A stretch of DNA of 10,920 nt from Rubritepida sp. GTDB taxonomy: Bacteria; Pseudomonadota; Alphaproteobacteria; Acetobacterales; Acetobacteraceae. The notes under the pieces were generated by a model. That model was not told where the DNA came from. It did no database searches and saw only the letters and a list, made by a program, of their open reading frames with translations. Made by a program: the position numbers and the translations under genes. How positions within the stretch are numbered: the stretch's first letter is position 1; the number at the start of each line of letters is the position of its first letter. Where the stretch lies: contig JAQGHZ010000106.1 of assembly GCA_028291485.1 (NCBI GenBank), positions 1 to 10,920 of the forward strand, read 5' to 3'. Below are positions 4,850-10,920 of this stretch, one piece after another.

Positions 4850-6502
4850 CTACTTGGGAAGGCGAAGAGGGACCGGCCTTGGCCCGATGGCCGTCCCCAT
4901 CTCGCGGCCCGTGAGCCCCGCCTTGCGCAAGCCGTCCAGGATCGCACTGATGATGTCGCCATGGATGTGGCGCAGGGTGAGATCGGAGACGATCCGATCG
5001 CCGAAATGCGGGTCCAGCCCCAGGAGTCGCCTCAACGCCTCCCGCGCCTCCTGGTGCAGGCCGAGTTGCGCGGCCGCGGCGGCGATCAGCACAAACCCGT
5101 ACAGCACGTGGGGCGCGTTGATCTTCCGCGCCTCCACCAGGGCGTCTTCATGGCGGCCATGAACATAGTGATACAGGGCCAGGCCCACGCGGTAGGTTCC
5201 GGGCTGCGCCAGGTTCCGCGCATAGGACCCCTCCAGCAAAGGCACCGCATCCTTCCACCGTCCCAGATTCGCATAACGTAGGCCGAGATCGGCCATCAGA
5301 TCCGTGTCATTGGGGTTCAAGGCGAGCCCCGCAATGAAGGTGGTCAGGGCGCTGTCCACATCGCCGCTGAACCAATAGGCATGCCCCAGCGCGTGATAGC
5401 CGCGGCTGGAATTCGGCGCGAGCTGGATCGCCCGATGCGCGAGCAGCAGTGCTCTTTGGCGCGGATCGATCCCTGGATCAGGCAGCGCGTAACTGAATCT
5501 GAAGGCGTCCGAGTAGATCTGGGACAGGCAGGCAAAGCCATCCGCATAGCCCGGATCCATCACGACGGCGCGCTCCAGCCCCGTCCGGACGCTCTCGAAG
5601 ACGCTGTAATCGAAGGTGCGATAATACTGATAGAAGCGGATGACGCAGTCGTAGGAGTCGAGGAACTCCGGCGGCCGGCCATCGGTCTCACGCGCCTTGT
5701 TGCTGAAGATGATGCCGTAGGGCTGCGCCAGGGTCCGAGCGATGCTGTTCGCCACCTCGTCCCGGATCTTGAGGATATCGGAGGGGATGAGTTTCCCATG
5801 GAAATGCTCGGCCCAGACGTAGCGCCGGGTCCTTGCCTCCATGAGCATGACCTCGATGGAGAAGCTCTCCGCGGAGAGGGTCATGCCGCCTGTGAGGAGA
5901 AAATCGACGCCGAGCTTCGCGAGATATTCTCCCGAAGTCACATTGCCCTCAGGCTCGAACCGGCCATCGACAGCGAGGACGGAAAGATCCGTGAAGCGGG
6001 TCAGGGCGACGGTCATCTGGCGCGAGAAACCCCGCGCGAAATTCGGGAAGGACGTCCCGCCATCCTCGTCGAAGGGCGCCACCAGGATGATGCACCCCGA
6101 GGAGCGGTTGCTGGGCGCGGGCGCCACGGGCGGGGCATGTACCGTTCCCGGCGAAGCCGCGACCTCGAAGACCGGCACGTAGGAACCGCGCGGGAGCGTG
6201 ATCAGGATCGGGTCTTTCGCACCCGCCATCAGATAGTAATGCTCGAGGGAGCGACGGATGCGGCCCGCCTCGATCCGTACGATCGAATCGAGCTGGGGGT
6301 CGAAACTCGCGTCACGGCGAAAGACAGAAGTGGCGATCGTGTAGGCCTTGATGCGGGCCGAACGACCCTCCAGCGCTTCCTCGACGACATAGGACAGGAA
6401 ATTCCGGTTCCGCTCGGAGGCATCGAAATCGGACGCGTCCAGTATCCGGCGAAGCTGTTCCCGGGCAGCATCCGGCGCCACGCTTTTGCTATCGTCGACC
6501 AT
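4850..6502 (-). CDS. TolB-like/TPR protein with N-terminal regulator-like domain
   Basis: The 550-residue protein starts at ATG 6502, with GAGGGGG about 8 bases upstream; an in-frame ATG 28 codons earlier has no site. Residues 12-112 (LRRILDASDFDASERNRNFL, DPQLDSIVRIEAGRIRRSLE, LPRGSYVPVF) match a domain that heads many alphaproteobacterial and acidobacterial TolB/TPR or WD40 proteins and is often called transcriptional-regulator-like. Residues about 137-265 (IILVAPFDEDGG, ARGFSRQMTVALTRF, DFLLTGGM) look like the TolB N-terminal/FlgO-type domain. Residues about 300-500 hold TPR-like helices (GYHALGHAYWFSGDVDSALT, DLMADLGLRYANLGRWKDA). No signal or membrane segment is seen, so it is probably cytoplasmic. 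Annotation pipelines sometimes label such proteins adenylate cyclases, but no cyclase domain is present here. It is divergent from the small gene, and a relic of a second copy lies at 3263-3354. Confidence 0.85.
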   Translation of the reverse strand: MVDDSKSVAPDAAREQLRRILDASDFDASERNRNFLSYVVEEALEGRSARIKAYTIATSVFRRDASFDPQLDSIVRIEAGRIRRSLEHYYLMAGAKDPILITLPRGSYVPVFEVAASPGTVHAPPVAPAPSNRSSGCIILVAPFDEDGGTSFPNFARGFSRQMTVALTRFTDLSVLAVDGRFEPEGNVTSGEYLAKLGVDFLLTGGMTLSAESFSIEVMLMEARTRRYVWAEHFHGKLIPSDILKIRDEVANSIARTLAQPYGIIFSNKARETDGRPPEFLDSYDCVIRFYQYYRTFDYSVFESVRTGLERAVVMDPGYADGFACLSQIYSDAFRFSYALPDPGIDPRQRALLLAHRAIQLAPNSSRGYHALGHAYWFSGDVDSALTTFIAGLALNPNDTDLMADLGLRYANLGRWKDAVPLLEGSYARNLAQPGTYRVGLALYHYVHGRHEDALVEARKINAPHVLYGFVLIAAAAAQLGLHQEAREALRRLLGLDPHFGDRIVSDLTLRHIHGDIISAILDGLRKAGLTGREMGTAIGPRPVPLRLPK

Positions 6503-6926
6503 CTCGGTACCCCCTCGACGTGTCTTATGTGCCTCACCGTTTCTGGTGGTCCGGGTGCTCTCCCACTGCCGGAGACTTTGGCGCAAGTGACATGGGGGCG
6601 CAACGATTCCAGAAGGTACACCGATTTTTTAGTCATGAGCCTATAAATGAAACCGGCTACTTGATCGATATTCTTGATAGCGCCCCTTGACGAGATACAA
6701 GTTAACCCGGCCGGGCACCAGCCTGAAGGCCGCAGGCGATTCAATCAGGCAAACCGCGCCTCGCCGCGCCCCCTTACTATTACTGTTACGTACGTGAGCT
6801 AAGGCCGCTCCCATGGCCAAGCTCCCTTGGAAAGAGGCGTCAGCTGTCTGCCACGGCCCCGCTGTCTTCCGTTCAAAATGAACGCGCGATCGGATGCCGC
6901 TACTTTATCCCTGGGACAGAAACACC
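6503..6926. promoter_or_regulatory. Divergent intergenic control region
   Basis: This 424-bp region separates the divergent starts at 6502 and 6927 and contains the most AT-rich patch in the module (about 6620-6705). A weak plus-strand promoter candidate is TTGATA (6674-6679), 16 bases, TACAAG (6696-6701), next to a 10-bp palindrome CCCGGCCGGG (6706-6715). A further site with an inverted-repeat-like core lies at 6780-6797. The direct repeat TCTTCCG at 6865-6871, used in collapse of the other copy, is also here. No additional gene is supported. Confidence 0.4.
6780..6797. promoter_or_regulatory. Palindromic site resembling the inverted-repeat core
   Basis: TTACTGTTAC (6780-6789) matches the core TTACTGTGAC of the left inverted repeat at 9 of 10 bases. 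It runs into ACGTACGT (6788-6795), a perfect 8-bp palindrome extending to TTACGTACGTGA with one mismatched pair. Lying between divergent genes, it is a reasonable operator candidate for the adjacent regulator-like protein; that role is inference. Confidence 0.35.
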
Positions 6927-7178
6927 GTGGCCGAACCTCCGCTCAATCTGGAAGCCGTCATCGCCCGCTTTCCCCACAAGGGTCTGCTCATCCGTCAGCT
7001 TTGCCTGTCCGATCCCTCGTTCCGGAGCCTTTGCGAGGAGTACGGGCTCGCCCGCATGTGCTTAGTCAGGTTCGAGAGCCTGAACGACGCGGCGCATGAC
7101 GCGGAAATCGAGGAATACCGATCGGTGATCGCCGCGCTGGAGGTGGAGATCTCCAGATTCCTCGCGAGATCCGCCTGA
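6927..7178 (+). CDS. Small acidic hypothetical protein (83 residues)
   Basis: Read from GTG 6927, the product is 83 residues, apparently all-helical and soluble. It contains the stretches NLEAVIARFPHKGLLIRQLC, LSDPSFRSLCEEYGLAR and AEIEEYRSVIAALEVEISRF. The middle SDPSFRSLCEEY resembles a family of short proteobacterial proteins (D-P-x-F-R-x-L-C-x-D/E-Y), but I cannot name a function. An ATG 11 codons earlier (6894) is possible. GTG is preferred because the relic copy at 3407 conserves the reading frame only from this GTG, while the region before it has diverged and differs in length. The ribosome binding site is weak (GGGACAG). It is divergent from, and duplicated together with, the TPR regulator-like gene, so the two probably work together. 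Confidence 0.7.
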   Translation: MAEPPLNLEAVIARFPHKGLLIRQLCLSDPSFRSLCEEYGLARMCLVRFESLNDAAHDAEIEEYRSVIAALEVEISRFLARSA

Positions 7179-7460
7179 GATCCACGCGGCAACCTGTATT
7201 CGGCCGGCCAACCGAACGTCACAGTGAGTAACGAAGAACGCCACGTCGCATCGTTGTTGGCGCGCGCCGCGGTGCCGCATCGTTTGCCGATCGAAGACCC
7301 CACGATCACGGCGAAGGAGAACGCCATTGAATGGATCCAGAAGGCGGCATCACGCCCTGACATTCGGCACGACCCTGGCGTCGGCCGATGACCACGCCGC
7401 GGTATCCGGCCGCGCGCACCCTTTCATCATCAATGCAGTCTCTGCGGTAGGAAACGCTTA
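7179..7460 (+). other. Leader region of the decarboxylase operon
   Basis: The first part (to 7299) is the right end of the repeat module, including the 88-bp block also found upstream of the OmpA-family gene (3465-3552). That block contains GGCGCGCGCC (7259-7268), a perfect palindrome. From 7300 to 7460 the DNA is unique in the window. AAGGAG (7314-7319) precedes a 9-codon ORF (ATG 7331, stop 7358-7360, product MDPEGGITP), which could be a leader peptide or chance. No promoter boxes stand out. Confidence 0.35.
7212..7233. repeat. Right inverted repeat of the intact module
   Basis: It reads CCGAACGTCACAGTGAGTAA plus CG. Its reverse complement matches the left repeat at 19 of 22 positions. It lies 33 bases after the stop codon of the small gene, much as the left repeat lies 10 bases after the stop of the TPR gene, so both genes point outward at the repeats. 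Confidence 0.85.
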
Positions 7461-10169
7461 ATGACCAGCGCATCGTCACAGGTCGATGAATTCCTTCTGA
7501 TTCACTCCAGCCGCCTCGATGCCTGGCGTGACCTGACCCATCTCGCCGACAACTGGGCGAGCGATTCCGCCAAGCGCGGCGACGTCGAGGCCAAGCTCGC
7601 CGGCATGGAGGCCAGCGAAGGCTACCACGCCTATCCCGGCCCCGTGCTGTTCCGCGCCCTCGGTGAAAAAGTCGCCGCCAGCGATGCGGCCGGCGCGGCG
7701 CTTCTCGCGCGGCGCATTTCCAACGCGCTGCTGACGCGCTCCTACCGGCAACGCCCCGCCGATTGGGAAGAGGACGACAAGAGCGCCTCCGAGGCGGCCG
7801 AAGTGCTGCCGCCCACGACGGGTGAGAGAGGCGCACGGCGCCCGTATTTCGAGGTGCTCTTCGTCAACAGCCAGCCAGCATCGCGCTGGCCCGTCCTCGG
7901 TGCCGAATTGCGCCGACTGCGCCGCCCGGAGGACGAATTCGTCTATGAGCCCGTCTTCGTCGGCTCCTTCGAGGACGCCGTCTGCGCGGTGGCCACCAAC
8001 CCCGACGTCATCTCGGTCGTGCTCGCCGAGGGCTTTCCCTATCGTTCGCGCTATGATGCGCCGATCCTGCGCAGCCTGCTCGACCCCCTGGGAGAGCGGG
8101 AGGGGGCGGATAGCTCCGCCTTGCGCCTGGGCCGAATCCTGAAGCGCATCAGGCCCGAGCTCGATCTCTATCTTCTTTCGGACCGCGATGTGGAGGCGCT
8201 CGCCGGCAACCCCGCCGCGGATGTGGTGCGTCGCATCTTCTACCAGGTCGAGGAGCCGCTGGAGATGCATCTGGCGATCCTCGAAGGCGTGCAGGCACGC
8301 TTCGAGACGCCCTTCTTCGACAATCTGAAGAAGTATGCGCGCAGGCCGGTCGGCACCTTCCATGCCCTGCCCATCGCGCGCGGCAAGTCGGTCTTCAACT
8401 CCGACTGGATTCGCGACATGGGCGAGTTCTACGGCATTAACCTCTTCCTCGCGGAGAGCAGCGCCACGACAGGCGGCCTGGACAGCCTGCTGGAGCCCAC
8501 AGGCAACATCAAGCGCGCGCAGGAGATGGCGGCGCGGGCCTTCGGGGCCGACCACGTCTTCTTCGTGACGAACGGCACCTCCACCTCCAACAAGATGGCG
8601 GTGCAGGCGCTGCTGGCGCCGGGCGACATCGCGGTGGTGGATCGCAACTGCCACAAGTCGCACCACTACGGCATGGTGCTGACGGGGGCCCAGCCCTACT
8701 ACGTCGAAGCCTTCCCGATGACGGAATACTCGATGTACGGGGCGGTGCCGCTCGCCACCATCAAGGGCGCGCTGCTGGCGCTGCGCGCCGAAGGGCGGCT
8801 GGATCGGCTGAAGCTGCTCGATCTGACCAACTGCACCTTCGACGGGCACATGTACAACGTGCGCCGGGTCATGGAGGAGTGCCTCGCCATCAAGCCCGAC
8901 CTCATCTTCCTGTGGGATGAGGCCTGGTCCGGCTTCGCGCGCTTCTCACCCTTCCTGCGCCCGCGCACGGGGATGGGCGCCGCCGCCGATATCGAGCAAT
9001 GGCTCCGCGATCCCGCCTCCGTCGCCGCCTATGATGCCCAGCAGGCGGAGCTCGGCGATGCACCTTCGGACGAGACCTTGCAGGCCACGCGGCTCATCCC
9101 CGATCCGCGGAAGGTGCGGCTGCGGGTCTATCAGACGAACTCGACCCACAAATCCATGTCTGCGATCCGCCAGAGTTCCATGCTGCTGGTCAAGGACGTC
9201 GATTTCCACACCGTCGAAGCCCAGTTCCACGAGGCGGTCTTCACCCATGCCTCGACGAGCCCCAACCAGCAGCTGATCGCGAGCCTCGATGTCGCGCGGC
9301 GGCAGATGGAGCTTGAGGGCTACGGCCTCGTGATGAACGCCATCGAGATCGCCCTGCGGATCCGCCGCGCGGTGAACGAGCATCCGCTGATCTCGAAGTA
9401 CTTCCAGGTGCTGGGGGCGGACCGGATGATCCCGGCGGAATATCGCAAATCCGGCTTCAAGGATTTCTTCGGTCCCGGCGTCAACTGGGGCACGCTGGTC
9501 AAGGCCATGCAGGAGGACGAGTTCTATCTCGACCCCACGCGCATGACGCTCGTCTGCGGCACGGCCGGCTTCGATGGCACGGAATTCAAGGGCCTGCTGG
9601 CCGGCCGCTACAACATCCAGCTCAATAAGACCTCGCGCAACAGCGTGCTGCTGCAATCCAACATCAACAACACGCGCAGCGACGTGGCGCATCTCATCCG
9701 CGTGATGGTGGAGATCTGCCGCAGCATCGAGAAGCGGATGGCCGATGGTGGTGAGGAGGTGCAGACGGCCTTTGCCGCAAGGGTCAAGTCGTTGATGACC
9801 GACGTGCCGGACCTGCCGAATTTCAGCCACTTCCACGAGGTGTTCCGCGGCGATGCCGGGCGCATGACGCCGGAGGGCGATATGCGCAGCGCCTTCTTCA
9901 GCGCCTATCATCCGGAGCTCTGCGAATACGTCCCGCTGCTCGGCGCCGAATGCGACCGGCGCCTGCGCGAGGGGCCGGAGATGGTCTCGGCCAATTTCGT
10001 CATCCCCTATCCCCCGGGCTTTCCCATCATGGTGCCCGGCCAGGTGCTGACGCAGGAGACGATCGACTTCATGCGCAAGCTCGATGTGAAGGAGATCCAC
10101 GGCTACGAAAAGGCGCGAGGCCTGAAGCTGCTGAAGCCCGACGCCGTCGCCAAGCGCGCCAAGCGCTGA
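7461..10169 (+). CDS. PLP-dependent Orn/Lys/Arg-type amino acid decarboxylase (fold type I, large form)
   Basis: The ATG at 7461 has AGGAAA 6 bases upstream. The 902-residue protein has an N-terminal helical extension (1-125) and a response-regulator-like wing domain (about 130-265). The PLP-binding core (about 290-730) carries the phosphate-binding GTSTSNK (372-378), RNCHKSHHYG with the ring-stacking His398, DEAW with D486 facing the pyridine nitrogen, and STHKS with Schiff-base lysine K564. A C-terminal domain (about 780-900) completes it. These match E. coli LdcI/AdiA landmarks. D486 to K564 is 78 residues versus 37 in LdcI, so about 41 extra residues (about 503-550) are inserted near the active site, and the protein is longer than the usual 710-760. 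It should convert an amino acid to its amine and CO2, using a proton. The antiporter gene follows 16 bp later, suggesting a substrate/product exchange cycle. Lysine, arginine, ornithine or another substrate cannot be told by eye. Confidence 0.92.
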   Translation: MTSASSQVDEFLLIHSSRLDAWRDLTHLADNWASDSAKRGDVEAKLAGMEASEGYHAYPGPVLFRALGEKVAASDAAGAALLARRISNALLTRSYRQRPADWEEDDKSASEAAEVLPPTTGERGARRPYFEVLFVNSQPASRWPVLGAELRRLRRPEDEFVYEPVFVGSFEDAVCAVATNPDVISVVLAEGFPYRSRYDAPILRSLLDPLGEREGADSSALRLGRILKRIRPELDLYLLSDRDVEALAGNPAADVVRRIFYQVEEPLEMHLAILEGVQARFETPFFDNLKKYARRPVGTFHALPIARGKSVFNSDWIRDMGEFYGINLFLAESSATTGGLDSLLEPTGNIKRAQEMAARAFGADHVFFVTNGTSTSNKMAVQALLAPGDIAVVDRNCHKSHHYGMVLTGAQPYYVEAFPMTEYSMYGAVPLATIKGALLALRAEGRLDRLKLLDLTNCTFDGHMYNVRRVMEECLAIKPDLIFLWDEAWSGFARFSPFLRPRTGMGAAADIEQWLRDPASVAAYDAQQAELGDAPSDETLQATRLIPDPRKVRLRVYQTNSTHKSMSAIRQSSMLLVKDVDFHTVEAQFHEAVFTHASTSPNQQLIASLDVARRQMELEGYGLVMNAIEIALRIRRAVNEHPLISKYFQVLGADRMIPAEYRKSGFKDFFGPGVNWGTLVKAMQEDEFYLDPTRMTLVCGTAGFDGTEFKGLLAGRYNIQLNKTSRNSVLLQSNINNTRSDVAHLIRVMVEICRSIEKRMADGGEEVQTAFAARVKSLMTDVPDLPNFSHFHEVFRGDAGRMTPEGDMRSAFFSAYHPELCEYVPLLGAECDRRLREGPEMVSANFVIPYPPGFPIMVPGQVLTQETIDFMRKLDVKEIHGYEKARGLKLLKPDAVAKRAKR

Positions 10170-10185
10170 ACAGGAGAACATGGCA

Positions 10186-10920
10186 ATGCAGCCCTTCTTT
10201 CACTACCTCGCGATGAACCCCTACGTCCTCCTCTTTCTGGCGGTCGGCCTCTCCGTCTGGATCGGTCGGCAGACCATTGCGGGCTATGGGCTCGGCATGG
10301 TGGCCGCGGCCATCATCATCGGCTGCGGCCTCTCGGTCTGGGCCTCGATCTATGGCGAGAAGCTGGAGCTCAACAACTTCACCCGCCTGCTCTTCTACTA
10401 CCTGTTCATGTACGGGGTCGGGCTGAGGGTCGGCCCCTCCTTCGTGAACAGCCTCGGCGGGGACGGCATCAAGTTCACCCTCCTCGCCTTCGTCGCCGCC
10501 GGCAGCGGCCTCGTGCTCGTGGTTCTGGGCGTGAAGATCTTCGACCTGCCCCCCGGCACGGCCGGCGGCATCCTCGCCGGCTCGCAAACGATGTCGGCGG
10601 CGATCGGTTCGGCGGAACAGGCCGTCACCGACGGCGTCGTGCGCCTGCCCGACGGCGTCACGCCGCAGGACGTGACGGCGATGATCGCCCTCTCCTACGG
10701 CATCACCTACATCTGGGGCACGGTCGGCATCATCCTGATCACCAAGTACCTGCCCAAGTGGTGGGGGCTCGATGCCCGGGCCGCGGCGCAAGCCTACGAG
10801 AAGGAGCACGGCGTCGCCTCCGGCGACGTGCCCGCGCTGTCGGGCTGGACCGCGGGTGGCCTGCGTGCCTACCGGCTGGAGAACGCGGCCTGGGTCGGCA
10901 AGACCATGCGGGACCTGCTG
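10186..10920 (+). CDS. Aspartate:alanine exchanger (AspT/AAE) family antiporter, N-terminal part (3' end outside window)
   Basis: The frame is open for 245 codons to the window edge. ATG 10186 is preferred because AGGAG (10172-10176) is 9 bases upstream; ATG 10180 is only 3 bases from it. Hydrophobic segments lie at about residues 12-28, 34-53, 66-82, 95-118 and 164-187. GVGLRVGPSFVNSL, then GGDG (77-94), and AGSQTMSAAIGSAEQAV (131-147) are hallmarks of the YidE/YbjL/AspT duplicated membrane domain. The hydrophilic stretch from 190 onward is the start of the large cytoplasmic loop that usually carries TrkA-C (RCK_C) domains. In Tetragenococcus, AspT exchanges aspartate for alanine beside an aspartate 4-decarboxylase. 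Here the partner is an Orn/Lys/Arg-type enzyme, so the exchanged pair may differ. It is cotranscribed with the decarboxylase. Confidence 0.9.
   Translation, partial: MQPFFHYLAMNPYVLLFLAVGLSVWIGRQTIAGYGLGMVAAAIIIGCGLSVWASIYGEKLELNNFTRLLFYYLFMYGVGLRVGPSFVNSLGGDGIKFTLLAFVAAGSGLVLVVLGVKIFDLPPGTAGGILAGSQTMSAAIGSAEQAVTDGVVRLPDGVTPQDVTAMIALSYGITYIWGTVGIILITKYLPKWWGLDARAAAQAYEKEHGVASGDVPALSGWTAGGLRAYRLENAAWVGKTMRDLL

Larger units (their letters stand above)
4815..7299. repeat. Intact inverted-repeat-bounded two-gene module (paralogous to 3228-3552)
   Basis: The block carries a divergent gene pair between 22-bp inverted repeats (4818-4839 and 7212-7233, 19/22 matching). Its left and right ends and two internal pieces recur at 3228-3552. 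Similarity on the left starts abruptly at CAGCGTTA. On the right it continues 66 bp past the inverted repeat to 7299. No transposase, recombinase or matching target-site duplication is seen, so the mobile nature is inferred from the repeat structure only. Confidence 0.75.

Noticed and set aside
5381..6646. Plus-strand frame of 421 codons opposite the TPR gene
   Set aside because: No recognisable domain, and the minus strand encodes a clear multi-domain protein with a ribosome binding site.
4815..7299. Classical insertion sequence
   Set aside because: No DDE, tyrosine or serine recombinase signature in either gene. The flanks outside the inverted repeats do not form a target-site duplication, and the right flank is shared by both copies.
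7062..7363. Minus-strand ORFs reading LTVTF-type peptides through the inverted repeats (also at 3263-3598 and plus-strand at 2777-3394 and 4766-5281)
   Set aside because: The similar peptides in several frames are translations of the repeated DNA, not conserved proteins.
7476..10181. Two long minus-strand frames (457 and 411 codons) opposite the decarboxylase
   Set aside because: Shadows of the high-GC decarboxylase gene; His/Gln/Asp-rich products without motifs.
1..10920. tRNA, rRNA, CRISPR array, prophage or toxin-antitoxin genes
   Set aside because: No regularly spaced repeats, cloverleaf-like or rRNA-like sequence, or phage or toxin motifs were seen on either strand.

Overview
The window is GC-rich DNA in which third codon positions are strongly biased to G or C and long antisense frames stay open. 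The gene content (paired HlyD-type adaptor and small membrane protein, OmpA-family porin-like protein, TolB/TPR regulator-like protein, Orn/Lys/Arg-type decarboxylase with an AspT-type antiporter) suggests a Gram-negative alphaproteobacterium, possibly from the Acetobacteraceae (Roseomonas-like). That placement is an inference from base composition and family resemblance only.

Layout: (1) 1-234, the 3' end of an erythromycin-esterase-family gene, convergent with (2) a minus-strand set covering 472-3145: an OB-like repeat lipoprotein (2582-3145), a small membrane protein (1714-2124) and an HlyD-family membrane-fusion protein (472-1710). The last two are 3 bp apart and clearly one operon. A doubtful 94-residue ORF (2338-2622) lies between the lipoprotein and the pair. 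(3) 3614-4750 encodes an outer-membrane beta-barrel with a C-terminal OmpA peptidoglycan-binding domain, followed by a good hairpin. (4) 4850-7178 holds two divergent genes: a cytoplasmic TolB-like/TPR protein with an N-terminal regulator-like domain, and an 83-residue small acidic protein. (5) 7461 to the window end is an operon of a 902-residue PLP-dependent basic-amino-acid-type decarboxylase and an aspartate:alanine-exchanger-family antiporter, which together look like a decarboxylation/antiport (acid-resistance or proton-motive) system of unknown substrate.

The most unusual structure is a repeat. The divergent two-gene module (about 4815-7299) is bounded by near-perfect 22-bp inverted repeats (19/22) at 4818-4839 and 7212-7233, and carries no transposase. 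A second, collapsed copy of the same module, in the same orientation, lies at 3228-3552. It keeps both inverted repeats, the end of the TPR gene, one internal piece of it, the first 16 codons of the small gene, and the right flank. It has lost about 187, 1743 and 225 bp by three internal deletions, the largest at a 7-bp direct repeat still visible in the intact copy. The OmpA gene sits exactly between the two copies. This looks like a MITE-like or decaying duplicate of an undescribed inverted-repeat-bounded regulator cassette.
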